64,000 nucleotides of DNA from Sipunculus nudus. Lineage: Eukaryota > Annelida > Sipuncula > Golfingiida > Sipunculidae. Shown here piece by piece: positions 1 to 11,109 of this stretch (position 1 is the stretch's first letter; every line of letters starts with the position of its first letter). The stretch lies in NCBI GenBank assembly GCA_026874595.1, contig CM049306.1, positions 34,860,019-34,924,018 on the forward strand, written 5' to 3'. The position numbers and the translations under genes were made by a program. The notes below the pieces were generated by a model. That model saw nothing but the letters and a program-made list of their open reading frames with translations, made no database searches and was not told the DNA's origin.

Positions 1-800
1 CCCCGTTACAAAGGTCTATGTGTTTGTGGTTTGGGGATGTCAAAGTAAACCCCCCACCCCTCCCTCCCTCCCCAAAACTGAGAATGGAAACTATGCCCAT
101 TGCGTCTGCATGAAGTTAAATCAAATGGGGTGTTTCACAAAGACAGGGGCGATTTACCTGGCACTAATTATACCCCTGAATTATAGCACACACTTTTTTG
201 CAAACAAACGTAAGCATTCACGCGAAAACATGCACACACGAACACGAAACACACAATTTAGGTATTATACGGAAAGAAGGCAAAAAATACGAACAATTCT
301 TTAAGAAGTTTTATTCATGAAAGGATGGCTACTTATAAATAAATGTTTAATTACACAAAAAATGTGAATGTGATGATATCAAAATTATGCTTTTTTAGCA
401 ATTTATAAATAGTACCTATGTACAAATATATACATTTGTAACTGTACAAAGCCTGTTAAACTTTTTTATTACACAGAAAAATATTATTAAAATTAAATAA
501 TTAATGTATAATACGTTAAACACAGAGTCAAGATAACAGAACATTAACGAACACAAGCTCATTAAAGAATCCAAAAGTCATCTAATCCTTATTCATACAT
601 ACTACCATGTATGTGCGAAAGGATTGTTATACTAACATATTACACACTATACAAATAGCTGTACATATTATTTGCATATGAGTACAATGTATAAAGATTC
701 TTCAAGTGTCAATAAATACACTGACAAGTTGACCATTTCCTTATACTCTGATATTTAGATATATATATTTTATATAGAGAAATATAAATATACGTACATA
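1..800. other. AT-rich non-coding stretch
   Basis: No coding region, exon pair or recognisable repeat is seen apart from a short C-rich run near 50-75. Codon use in the small open frames is unremarkable. Confidence 0.5.
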
Positions 801-808
801 TATATACA

Positions 809-812
<4 letters not shown>

Positions 813-868
<56 letters not shown>
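813..868. repeat. (TA)n microsatellite
   Basis: An uninterrupted TA dinucleotide tract ending in a short TACATATAT variant. It directly abuts the tRNA-like SINE remnant at 882-960, so it may be the simple-sequence tail of that element on the minus strand. Confidence 0.95.
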
Positions 869-881
869 TCACATAATTGAT

Positions 882-960
882 GGGCCGATCGTGGAATCGA
901 ACCCGCAGGAGTCCGGCATTCTGAACGCTTCCCTAGAAAAGCAAGCTCCTTTGGCAAGGA
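882..960 (-). mobile_element. tRNA-derived SINE remnant
   Basis: Read on the minus strand, the segment holds a near-perfect RNA polymerase III B box (GGGTTCGATTCC) followed by CACGATCGGCCC and then a TA tail. The 5' half is only weakly tRNA-like and no cloverleaf closes. The same GGGCCGATC..GTCGAACCC arrangement recurs at 19872 and 20100, which points to a dispersed tRNA-derived family rather than a functional tRNA. Confidence 0.5.
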
Positions 961-1008
961 ATATGCTACATTACTTAATATAAGGAATAACGCTTAAATA
1001 TGTGCACC

Positions 1009-1013
<5 letters not shown>

Positions 1014-1059
<46 letters not shown>
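1014..1059. repeat. (TA)n microsatellite
   Basis: Pure TA tract. Confidence 0.95.
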
Positions 1060-1061
<2 letters not shown>

Positions 1062-1502
1062 CTATAGACCGCCATATAAATATGCTTTGTTCTCTAATTA
1101 AAACACCGTATTAACTATATATATACATATAAAAAGAATAATACTGTATAAAAAGAAACAGAATGATCTTATAATCATTATAGAAATAGTTATTAAATTA
1201 TAATACCAAGAAAATTATAGAAAACCATTTTAAAAAATTTATAGTTAAATGGATTTTTTTTTTTTTTTTTATATATAATATTAGACCGTCTTATGCACTA
1301 ATTAACAGTAAAACCTCTATAAAATTAAATAGACATATATACACGTAGCGCTAACACAAATTATTAAATATGGCATATGTGCAATATCACAGATGATTTT
1401 GGAACGTGCATATAATGTACAACTTTGTTCATAAAATAACCACAACGGGATGAAAAACAATGCAAATCAGTCCAAAAAATACTTGAAATTATATATAATG
1501 TC

Positions 1503-1949
1503 TTAATGCAACTTTCCTGAACAGTCCTGGCCACATACGCAGGCGACAGATGTGATGACGTCATTCCAGTTGTCCCAGCCCCAGAAACCGCGCTTCACTG
1601 CGGCCAAGTGCGTATGCGTTCCAGCGGTGAACACTCGTTTGTGACCCTGTCTGTTTGCGTGCTGCCACACTGCTAAACAACAGTCGTGCTGAACAACAAT
1701 GGCTGAGATTTGGTCGTTTAAACTTTCGAGTTTCATCACTTCGTCTTCGTCTAAGAACTGCCGGCTGTTGCCAGTGCACGAACGGTGTTTATGCGCGTGA
1801 CTGTGCTGATAAGCGATGGCGCAGTATTTTCGTCCACCGATTGAAGACGGCAGCTCCCAGGGGGCGGGGCATCTAGCGCTGACTGTCAGCATGCGTGCAC
1901 AAAATGCAATCAGGACCAGCGACAAACTCAGGAATCTTGCTTCTCCCAT
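1503..1949 (-). CDS. Syncollin-like secreted protein
   Basis: A single-exon frame of 148 codons plus stop. The start chosen is the ATG at 1949 (context AAAATGGG): the open frame extends upstream, but no other ATG occurs on this strand between it and the predicted transcription start near 2155. Residues 1-25 form a signal peptide (MGEARF, then a Leu/Val/Ala-rich core, then VSA). The mature part begins RCPAPWELP, followed by GRKYCAIAY (38-46), a less conserved middle, and then ISAIVVQHDCCLAVW (81-95), FTAGT (107-111), KRGFWGWDNWNDVITSV (119-135) and a C-x-C end (137, 139). This order of motifs (CPxP start, C-L-x-VW, F-S/T-AGT, RG..G-W-x-N-x-I, C-x-C) is that of vertebrate syncollin, a zymogen-granule lumen protein of exocrine pancreas that associates with the granule membrane. 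Length after signal removal also fits. Inferred role: secretory-granule or digestive-gland secreted protein. The fold may be beta/gamma-crystallin-like. The family call rests on remembered motifs, not on a search. Confidence 0.78.
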   Translation of the reverse strand: MGEARFLSLSLVLIAFCARMLTVSARCPAPWELPSSIGGRKYCAIAYQHSHAHKHRSCTGNSRQFLDEDEVMKLESLNDQISAIVVQHDCCLAVWQHANRQGHKRVFTAGTHTHLAAVKRGFWGWDNWNDVITSVACVCGQDCSGKLH

Positions 1950-2180
1950 TTTAATTGAAATTTTGTTCAAGAGTTGAGAACTTACAGTTCGCTTTTCACT
2001 TACTGCGCAGGCTCTTTGGGAACAGTCGCTCACTGCAATCTTCAAATTTCAACCCGATGCAACGCCTCACTGCTTGCTTAAGATAAAGTTTGCTAAGTGT
2101 TGCGAGCTCGTATATCTCGGCTGACAGTTCGTTTCTTGTCGCTAGCTATCTCACGAGTGCCGTGACACTGTAGGTGTCTG

Positions 2181-2188
2181 CTTATATA
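2181..2188 (-). promoter_or_regulatory. TATA box of the syncollin-like gene
   Basis: On the minus strand this reads TATATAAG. About 30 bases downstream, near 2155, lies ACAGTGTCAC, a plausible initiation site. This would give a 5' UTR of about 205 bases containing no ATG before the signal-peptide start at 1949. Confidence 0.5.
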
Positions 2189-2199
2189 TGATTAGACTG

Positions 2200-3130
2200 G
2201 GGCGCAATAACGTGTGGCAAAACCATTAGCGGTGAGGGGATTTCCCTTGTATACCGGATGTTCACGTTTAGGTGCGGTACTTTTTTTCAACGGACGCTGA
2301 AGCTATTATATTTAAGCAAAACCCGGATTCTGTGTCGTGTCTTAATTTAATCTTGATGCAAGCTGTCCTAATTTATACGATGGCGTCATTTCCACAATTT
2401 TCACAAAAACTGCTTCATATTTATTTATATAAGCACATTATAGTGCATCGCCGTGTTTTCAGATTAATTATATTATTAACAGGGGTTGACATGTAAGGGA
2501 GAGAATATAAATTACCCGCTTCCGTTCTGCAGCAATAACATCCGTAAGTTGTAAATGTATTTATACCAATAAAGGATAACTTCCTGTCCTTTTTAACTGT
2601 CCGTGTGGTCGTTTCTCAAAATATTGACAGGCGCCTGCATTTGCACATAATAATATAGAGTCCGTTTGATGCTAAAGTATATGAATTGAAGTATTTTTAA
2701 ATTAACCTTGTGTTATGGGTGTCGTGCACGTAATATAATAAATATCATAATAAAATGCCTAATGGGTTTCGTCTATTTCATATAGTAGTATTCTTTAGAG
2801 TGACAAGTACATTTAGATACATATAAATATACATATAAGAATAAGTGATTCGCGTACACTAGACATTTAGTTGCTTGCTCCTAATTTCAAAACATCTGCA
2901 TAAATATTTCGCTAGCTTTCTAGCATTATTTTCACACCACCAGGATATTTTATCATTTAGGTTATATCAAAATACTCAAAGTCGTCCAGCTAGGCCAACA
3001 AACCAAGGGATTTAGCATACACGCACGCTTACACACACCCACACAACGTCCAGCATGTCGGAATTTTTCAAACTAATATTTTAAACGAACACACCGTTAA
3101 GGTAAATTCCTCTCTGTATGAGTATGACTT
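2200..3130. other. Non-coding stretch
   Basis: No convincing coding exon. An AATAAA signal lies near 2568 on the plus strand, but no exon could be tied to it. Confidence 0.4.
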
Positions 3131-3133
3131 ATT

Positions 3134-3253
3134 CATATAAAAGTAAACCAGGGGAACCGCACGCTATCAGTCAGTGCTGTCACATTGAACTAGATATATA
3201 GAAGATCATTCATTCAGAAGGAAATAATTGACTTTGTAGAATCGTGACTTCAG
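3134..3253 (+). promoter_or_regulatory. Candidate promoter and non-coding first exon
   Basis: CATATAAAAG at 3134-3143 is followed about 33 bases later by an initiator-like TCAGT at 3167-3171. The sequence then runs to a strong donor CAG|GTGAGC at 3253/3254. No long frame opens in this exon, so it would be 5' UTR. The ten-exon gene at 23515 needs at least one upstream UTR exon, because its start exon has a splice acceptor at 23498. This segment is one distant candidate, with no direct evidence of linkage. Confidence 0.25.
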
Positions 3254-3591
3254 GTGAGCATCAGTAAGGGACGGTGTCTGATGCATGACGACTTGCTTTG
3301 TCAATGACCTCATCTGTGCCTATTATAGCCTACAGAAACCTGACAGCAGTGCGGGTAAACGAACATATAGTGACTGGTACCCTTCATGTACGCACGCTGA
3401 CTAAGCCTATTATTTACATACAGTATATAGTTCACAGTGTTTTCTTTTTTATCGTACATTTCGCTTACGCTGTAAGTACTCATGTACTCTGAGAATACAT
3501 GCATGCTTGATTTTAATTCAGCTGAAGAAAATACATGAATCTCTCGTATGTCTACTTCAGGTATGGTCTGTCTGTTTGTTTGTCTGTCTGT

Positions 3592-3609
3592 CTGTCCCCC
3601 CCCCCCCCT

Positions 3610-3693
<84 letters not shown>

Positions 3694-3719
3694 CCCCCCC
3701 CCTTTCTCTCTCTCACCCC

Positions 3720-3792
<73 letters not shown>
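3592..3792. repeat. Compound microsatellite (TGTC/C/CT/TA/GA)
   Basis: Successive tracts: TGTC repeats, a C run, (CT)n to about 3690, a second C run, short CT, (TA)n at 3719-3764 and (GA)n to 3792. The CT and GA ends could pair as an inverted repeat around the TA core. Open frames here are low-complexity artefacts. Confidence 0.95.
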
Positions 3793-3796
<4 letters not shown>

Positions 3797-4017
3797 AATC
3801 AAATTTTTGCACTCATTAGGTAAGACTGTCTGCTTGAAATGGTATGATTCATATCGGTACGCGTTTTGGGAATTTTTTGTTGTATGGGCAATCCTTGGTT
3901 CCATAAAGGTGTTAGGTTGTCAAGGTCTGGAAGTCATTGTTCTCGAAACCTTGTTTAATCCAACTAACGGTTGCACGCACCTTGTATACTGTGTCTTTAA
4001 GTAATAATAAACAGCAA

Positions 4018-4075
4018 AAAAACGGGAACAAACAAGGATGAATGCACAACTTCCTACCGGAGACAATAAATATAA
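4018..4075 (+). repeat. Short fragment of the GGATCCGG dispersed repeat family
   Basis: Matches only the 3' end of the family (AACGGG..GGATGAATGC..CCGGAGACAATAAA), closely resembling the end of the copy at 37895-38068. Confidence 0.45.
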
Positions 4076-4640
4076 CGCACGGATATGGGAAGGACACCAT
4101 GTTTGTACAGAGTCAGGGTAAATATCAGCTATGACGTGGCTCAGCGAAATAAACCAGTAGGATGGGCTTACCACCAGTGAGGATAATTACTCCAAATCTC
4201 TGGGAACTTTTAATTTTTCTATACTGGGGCAATCCCTTCAAGGACTGTGCACCAAGGAGGAGAAAGGCTCCAAGGTGGGTGGGGGGGGGGGGGAGCAAAT
4301 GAGGAGTATGGTGTAGAAACGTCTGAAAATATAAGCTATAAAATCTGAGTATTTAAAGGGCTCCCGTACCCGCTTAATCCCGCTAGATTAGTTGCTTATA
4401 TTTCTGTTTTGACAAAATCCTCAACGCCCCTTCGCAGTGCTATTATACTTGATAAATAAATATGTTTCTTATAATTATCTGCTTGCAGCCGAGTTCTAAG
4501 AAACCCAAGTACAACTCCAAACCGCAGGTACTGTTATGCATACATATCTATACAAACAGACTGAGCGCCCTGCAGCCCATGCAGGGCCCCGTTTTCTAAT
4601 CATTATCAAATAGGGCCTCGGACTCCGGCCTGTCAAAATA

Positions 4641-4966
4641 ATTGCCTCTGCAGCTCCGCCAGGAGTGTCTACGTTCGTCCCTATTCGTGTGTGTGTGTGT
4701 TTGTACATTTACTTTTGCACGAATGAACATTTGTCAGGGCATTTCATGAACAAGCCGATGAAGGATCGATTAGATTCTGGTGTGGATCCGGCACATGATC
4801 CGGATTCAAGAAAGTCATCCAAGAATATTCACAAATGTAGAGTCACCTATGCACGAGTGAACCTTGGAATATGGACTAAATAAGCGAATAACGACACCGT
4901 TTTATGAGGAATCGTTAAAATATGGACCCCCACATGACGGAGGCTTGCATTACCTATAGAATGCGG
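4641..4966 (-). mobile_element. Dispersed repeat family, near full-length copy
   Basis: The reverse strand reads, in order: AATGCAAGCCTCCGTCATGTGG, a GAATATTC..CTTG segment, the palindromic core GGATCATGTGCCGGATCC, a TCATTGG segment, CATGAAATGCC, a (CA)n tract, and ACGAACG..GGCGGAG. The same order recurs at 5129, 10794, 13718, 34521, 37895 and 54216. No protein coding or clear tRNA promoter is seen. The class is uncertain (SINE or non-autonomous element). Confidence 0.7.
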
Positions 4967-5128
4967 ATTTCTAGTTACATTATCATTTTTATATTTACAA
5001 TATGAAATTAAAATTCATGTCATTTGCATTTTACGACTTTGTAAATACTATTATGGTTAAGCCCTATAGCAATTAATGATCTGTGTGAGCGTCCTCATCA
5101 GTTTCATATTAACATGTTTGGTTATTGC

Positions 5129-5365
5129 ATCCACCAGGAGAGTATGCGTTCCAAGTTTATTCCAAGTTCGCGCGCGTGTGTGTGTGTATGGGTATATTTG
5201 TGTGTTTATTCACAATATATCCCACGCAATCATGAACGGAATCCCATGAAATTTTCGGAGCCCCTCGGAAATGGCAGAATGAAAAAAAAAATAAGATTTT
5301 GGTGTGGATCCGCCTCATGATCTGGATTTTTGAACGTCATCAAGGAATATTCACAAATGTATAGT
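5129..5365 (-). mobile_element. Dispersed repeat family, truncated copy
   Basis: Same family and orientation as the copy at 4641-4966, about 160 bases away. Ends at the GAATATTCACAAATGTAT segment, so the AATGCAAGCC end is missing. Confidence 0.65.
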
Positions 5366-6000
5366 CAATTAATGATGTAAATAAAGAAGAACGAGGTGAA
5401 GACTATGTGAAGACTGCGCTAGTTGCTTCTTTGTGTGACAATGCACGATAAATCATTAACATAATATAACTATAGATGTATTACCTATTTTGAAAATCAG
5501 AAAATTCCTTGGGGTAAAAAATTAAAAAAATGGAATCGGTGGTTTTCGCACTCGATTGTATTGCACTAAATAGATCAACCCACAAATATCTTACCAAATA
5601 ATATATATAGAATTAACTCATTCCTAATAGGTGGCTTAAAAATCCTTAAAGTTTTCTATTATACATAAGCACTGGCTTTCACTTTTACTTTCCCTTTTTC
5701 ACCGCAAGATGAAATGGCTCATCATCAGAGCTGTATACTCGTTCACCTTACCCATATGCGGGACTTTTTTTTATGATATAAAACCCGCTAGATGATTATT
5801 TCCCAGCACAATCACAATAATTATATATGGATCATGCAAGGATCTGCCTGATATGCTAATTCTGCCTATACTAGCTGTATGCATAATGTTAACTGCAGAT
5901 GGGTAACAAATGATATCTGGATACCATATTTTGGCAAATGGAGTATAAGAGAGCATGTATGAATAATGGTTGCAAATAATTAAAACAATATATTTAAATA

Positions 6001-6001
<1 letters not shown>

Positions 6002-6035
<34 letters not shown>
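6002..6035. repeat. (TA)n microsatellite
   Basis: TA tract that directly precedes a pogo-like terminal sequence. Confidence 0.95.
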
Positions 6036-6038
<3 letters not shown>

Positions 6039-6102
6039 TGAACTCTCGTTTGACGACCACCCCCGCTATGACGACAATGTTTTTGGTCCTGGACTAATGT
6101 AA
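6036..6102 (+). mobile_element. Pogo/Tigger-like MITE end
   Basis: Begins CAGTGAACTCTCGTTTGACGACCACC right after TA, the target site used by the pogo and mariner superfamily. Related termini occur at 21345, 23313 and 25906. The right end is not clear. Confidence 0.4.
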
Positions 6103-6639
6103 TATATATATATATATATTTATTGACACAAGCGTATATGTCTTTTGTTTGTGTATTACTCAGTCCTATAACAAAAGTTTCCCCCGCCTAAGTACCTTAC
6201 TCATATGACGATGTGGTGGTATTTCATTAATTCCGTTTAGTTCATGTGATCCCATGACAGAATCAAAGGCCTCCTACGCTTACCCGTGACATAGAAACTC
6301 AGGGCCGTGATAATAGCTATGACCTTTGTCACCAAATGAACCAAATGGAACTATAGATTTGATTAAAATGTTGTACTGTAATATATTAACGTCCGCATGA
6401 TGAGTTGATTTGGCATTCTGGCGTTAAATTGTTACAATTTCATGGTAAACCAGATTTAACTAGAATACGGGCAGTTGACAAGCGACTATATACTAATATC
6501 TGTCATATGACAGAGGCATAGGTAAAGTAAGGCATGTAATGTTCCTGACATGACATGACTCTAAATTTGTGACATAAGTGATACCAATTAAACTTTTCAC
6601 ATATATACAGTAACTGCACTTTCCACCAAAAACAGATCT

Positions 6640-7455
6640 ACAGATGGATACACCATGCAAAATTTCAGACCGAGACACCAATCCACTACCAAGAAAAAGT
6701 GCATCGATGTATTCTATAAAAACAGAACAGCAGGTGGCGCCACCTGTCTGGTCTACAACAAAGCTATCCAAGACGAATAAACATGCAAAATTTCAGGCTG
6801 ATACTCCCATTCACACCTCAGATATGAGTGATATTTACCCAAAGCACAGAGACGGATGGACTCCACACAGAAACAAATGCAGATGGCGCCTACACTCTTA
6901 AATACAAGATTTGGGTATCCAAGACCTATGAACATGCACAAATCGCTTCTGAGAAAAGGGCATAAATCTATTCTATGAAAACGGGAAGGTACGTGGCGCC
7001 GCCTGTCTGGTCTATAAGAAACTCCCAAAGATGAATGGACATGCCAAATTTCAGATCAATACATTGAACCGCTCCTGAGATATAAGAAAATTTCACCTAA
7101 AGCAAACACACGGATGGACGCCACACCAAAACGGTTATAGATGGAGCGACCAGTCTTGAATACGAGATGGAGGTATCCAAGATCTATTGAGAAGAACGAT
7201 TTCAGCTCAATACGTTATAATTGAACCTGTCACTAAGACGCACAGATGGCAAACGTAGGCCTATGGATGGAGGCCAAGCAAAAAAAAAACTTTGTAGGTG
7301 GCGCCACTAGTCTCAACTAAGAGATTGAGAGATCCAAGATCTATGGACATGAAAAAAAATAAGAGCTCAATACATTGAACCACTCCTGAGATATGACCAA
7401 AAGACACCCATATTCATACTGCACAATAAGGACTGCAGGTGGAGCCACCTGTCTT
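6640..7455 (+). repeat. Tandem array with GGTGGCGCCACC palindromes
   Basis: Six diverged half-units spaced about 110-155 bases apart are centred on variants of AGGTGGCGCCACCT followed by GTCTGGT: near 6731, 6880, 6990, 7138, 7294 and 7435. Between them recur phrases such as ATCCAAGA.CTATGGACATG, AAATTTCAG..CAATACATTGAACC and CTCCTGAGATAT. The first palindrome (6732-6745) is a perfect 14-mer. No protein is evident. Confidence 0.75.
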
Positions 7456-7659
7456 TGTAAGGCACAACTACATAATAACTCTGCCGGGATTCGGAAAGAT
7501 TGGTTCGAGGGTCTCAGAGGAATTCTCTTGAAACGGAAGCGGCGGCGGTCAAGAAACATAGTATCCAAAAAACATTGTTTTTGCGGATACAATAATTTCC
7601 GGCTTCGGGATAGTTATTTAATGGTAGTCCTATAGACATGAAATTATAATTAGGTGTAT

Positions 7660-8720
7660 GCAATCGTCGAGCGAATGGCAGAAAATAGCAGAAGACAGAA
7701 AAGGGGACGGGCCCTAAGTAGGTCCACCCACAAAACAGATATTAACTTATCAACTCCTGTAAGCTCAATTAAGGCTGTTAGCAGACCGTTTACCGCATCG
7801 GGAACCTTGGCCAAGGTCCTAGTCCCAAAGGTTCGACCTCCTCACCCTGGGAGACGATAATAGGTACTGGACATAGGCGGCGGCCAAATGTACAACAAAT
7901 ACCTCTATGGTGAATATTCTGGTGAATATCTTTAACTCCAAAGCAGCGGGAACAGCTACAAGAAAGAACTGAACCGTAGCCCTGGAAGGATAATTTTTAA
8001 GTGTAATGTCGGGAAATAATGACATGTTCCGTGATATAAACTAATCTTTTAACAGTTAAGTTAATTGAAAATTTATATAACTATCATAATTAATTTGCTA
8101 AATGATGACGTACGTTACGAAACGGAGCACTAATATAAGTTCCCTGGATTCAAATTAAGACGACCTTGTTTATAAAATACAGAACTTTATTTTTTCTCGA
8201 ATATTTATCAGTAAAACCAAGGACTGGTTGATCTAACGAGCTATCGTTCTATACAGTGCTTTTGGCTACGGAGATATAGAGATTGGCTCACCATCGTACG
8301 CAGCCCAATAAACATTTTAAGTATTTGTTTATTTACATAATGTTCACAATAAAGTTCAACAGGTCTTAAACCTTAAATGGGACGAGGAACATGTAGAGAG
8401 ACTCAACAACACTGAACTACGTGAAGAAGTTTAACTTTTATGACAAACATGACTTTTGAGCGACTCTGATTTGACTTCCGCAATTATCCAGCAACATTTG
8501 AGGACAGGAAGTTAAAGAAATACATGTATTCAGTGCGGTGTAGCGATTTCAGATTGCCCCCCGCTACAGATTACCCTCGGTATATTATAAGGTCAAGTCG
8601 CATTTAGATTGCCAGGGTTTTTTTTCAAACTTTCTCTTACAATTTCAAATAATCCCACCAATACAATAATTTGAGTATACTGACAGCAACAGTAAATATA
8701 ATTAGGTAGATGTGCCGTAG
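7660..8720. other. Non-coding stretch
   Basis: No coding exon or repeat family was recognised between the GGTGGCGCC array and the GAGTCC element. Confidence 0.4.
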
Positions 8721-8722
8721 AC

Positions 8723-9514
8723 CAGTGATGTAGTCAAATTCACACCAATCGATCTCGAGTGCAGGTTCGAGTCCAGACTACTCGAGTCCAAGTCTGAGTC
8801 CACCTTCTTCGAGTCCGAGTCATCTGGAATCTGAGTCAGAGTCTAATAAAACTCCCTTATCAAAGGAAAGTGCTGAAAAAAGAAATTATCATAAGACAAA
8901 AAAAAGGCATGGTTCTCAGGCATTTTTTTTTCAGAAATAAGTGCGGGCGGGCGATATTTTATTTTTTTACTTTTTTTGTATGTTTCGATAAAAATGTCAT
9001 ATGATCAGGGGAAAGCATGAAAATAACATAATTATTTTCCTGAACAGGTGAAAGCACTATATAACATAGGAAATCTGAATGGAAGTGTTTTTTTTTTATC
9101 TTCTTGAAAGATGAAAATAAAAAAAAAGTTTTTATTGGGGGGGGGGGAGGTGTGAAATTGAGAGAACCACACTTTTTATTATTTTTTTTGGGGGGGGGGG
9201 CTAAGTATGTTGATGTTAGGTTACACAAGCTTACACATTTTAATGACATGTATACCTTCCAATGCAGAGCTAAAGCTTTATATATATAGTCTGTTTGGTA
9301 ATATTCTCTTTCTATTTTCTACATGTGGAGACCCTTTAGATATTTTTGTAGTATGTGACAGCGCTTTCCTTCTACTGGAAGAAGAGATGGATCGGCCTTA
9401 TTTCTCGAATCTTAATTTCCGAGTCTGAGTACAAGGCAGAATCCAGGACCCTGGAGTCCAAGTCCGATTCTAAGTCCCTGGAAAAGTCCGCATTCGAGCC
9501 CTCCATCACTGTTG
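8723..9514 (+). mobile_element. GAGTCC-rich repeat element, interrupted copy
   Basis: Starts CAGTGATGTAGTC and ends ATCACTGTTGT. Both flanks are packed with GAGTCC/AAGTCC motifs (8755-8845 and 9415-9500). The right flank aligns with the copies in the triplicated segment (GATCGGCC, TTACGAGTC, GAGTACAAG, GAACCC..GAGTCC). This copy is longer because a second repeat (8897-9177) sits inside it. Confidence 0.6.
8897..9177 (-). mobile_element. About 270-bp inverted-repeat element nested in the GAGTCC element
   Basis: Ends in near-inverted AAAGGCATGGTTCTCAGGCA and GAGAGAACCACACTTTT. The interior (CATATGATCAGGGGAAAGCATG, GATAAAAATGTC) is the reverse complement of 52046-52314. The two copies in opposite orientation define the element and its boundaries. 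G and T homopolymers have expanded in this copy. Confidence 0.65.
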
Positions 9515-9599
9515 TAGGCCTATATATCGTTCAAGTCTTGTATTTTCCGTGCGTTTATAGTCCACAAATCCATCATGAGATATAAAAAAAACATATATT

Positions 9600-10020
9600 G
9601 TTAGTTACATCAGCGGGGTGGGGTGGGGGGTAATCATTGTAGTGAAGCCGTTAATACTGAGAAACCAGGTTACCCAAGGGTAGAAATAAAGATACAGATT
9701 ATCCAGGAGGGTGGGGGTATTTGAAATAGCTGGGGTAGGTTAACGTCTTTACACTGTTAACGTCTTTAACGTCTGATGTTCCCTACATCAACTGCACTCG
9801 GGGACCTCTTAGGAATTGGTGGGAGGATTTTTCCAAGAATTACCCACTTGGACTACATCCAGATTAGGGTGTTTGTGAATAGGTCAAGCGTGCACAGAAA
9901 ACATGCATTTGTACGGTGCTCCATAATATATCCAGGCTGCTTGTCAGGCGTTTTAATCTTAGTGACGCGCACCAAACAGTAAACGATATTTGGTTCACTT
10001 AGTAATTTTGTCTGAAAGGA
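9600..10020. other. Non-coding stretch
   Basis: G-rich runs and a short GTTAACGTCTTTA duplication near 9740-9770. No gene seen. Confidence 0.4.
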
Positions 10021-10028
10021 AGCTGGTT

Positions 10029-10104
10029 ATGATGATGTGGATGATACTGCTGGTGCTGATGATGGTGATGATGATGATGAAGATGATGACGATGATGATG
10101 ATAT
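10029..10104. repeat. (GAT)n trinucleotide repeat
   Basis: Imperfect GAT/GATGAC repeat with a few interruptions. Confidence 0.9.
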
Positions 10105-10793
10105 ATAAAGATAATGGGGAACCTCAGACTTCATGATGATACATTCGACTCTAGCAAAAATAGCATGCATTAAAAGCATGTAAAATCAGTTCCTATTTTT
10201 TGTCTGCATTACCTAGAATGGTAATGCTGGTAGAATAATGAAGATGAAGATGTCACTTAATAATATGTATTGGCATTAAAGGCCCAATTAGCGGTTTTTT
10301 CCTATATGAGTGGGTTGTGCGGGATAATCATATAAACCAAAGCCAAACCTGATGTATTTATTATGTTATCAGAGCATTTTTCTAGATAAATTAAAAACTT
10401 TAATATAAATCCAATTCACATATATCATTTAATATATTTTAATATCGATGGAAGTAATAAGAAAAACTTCAAATACACAAACTGCTTTAAACCGCAAGAA
10501 ATCTTGGAATTTTGATCAGTTTGCAAGTAATTTGTTGGTGGGATTTGGTAGCACATGATTTTCATTCCTGAGAAAGGATTTGGTGGGACTTTTGGGACAT
10601 TTAATTTGGACGTTCAGGGAAAATGTTAGCTAAAGCCCAAGGGCCCTGCCATAAGCGGAAACTCTGTTTAATATAATGTCAGGGATGGAAAAGAGCCAGC
10701 AGGTAGGTTGAAATGTTGTTTAAGCCTTTTCATAACATTATTTATGTTTACGGCAGTCAAAATAAGGGCCTTGAAATTAACTCAAAATCTACA

Positions 10794-11100
10794 TTCTACG
10801 GAATGCAAGCCTACGCAATACGGGGGAGAGGGTATCTATTGTGGGATGCTCCCAAAACCGTGTTTGCATTCACTTATTCCTCCCATATTCATAGGTTCAT
10901 TCGTGCATAAGTCACTTTACATTTGTTAGTATCCCGGATCATGTGCCGGATTCACACCAAATTCTAAACGATTTTTATTGACCCATTCCCGAAACGTTCC
11001 GAAAATTTCATGAAATTCCGTTATTTGATTGCATGAGTTATGTTAACACAAACACACGCGCGAACGGGGATGAACGCATACCCTCTGGGCGGAGGTAATT
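10794..11100 (+). mobile_element. Dispersed repeat family, near full-length copy
   Basis: Plus-strand copy of the family described at 4641. Runs from GGAATGCAAGCCTACGC through GGATCATGTGCCGGATTC to CGAACGGGGATGAACGCATACC and GGGCGGAGGTAATTA. Confidence 0.7.
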
Positions 11101-11109
11101 AGTGGGAAG

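Noticed and set aside
1950-2045. N-terminal extension of the syncollin-like frame to 2045
   Set aside because: The codon at 2045 is TTG, not ATG, and the extension would precede the signal peptide.
3507-4004. Plus-strand frame of 165 codons rich in Ser-Leu and Tyr-Ile repeats
   Set aside because: It is the translation of CT and TA microsatellites with no non-repetitive domain.
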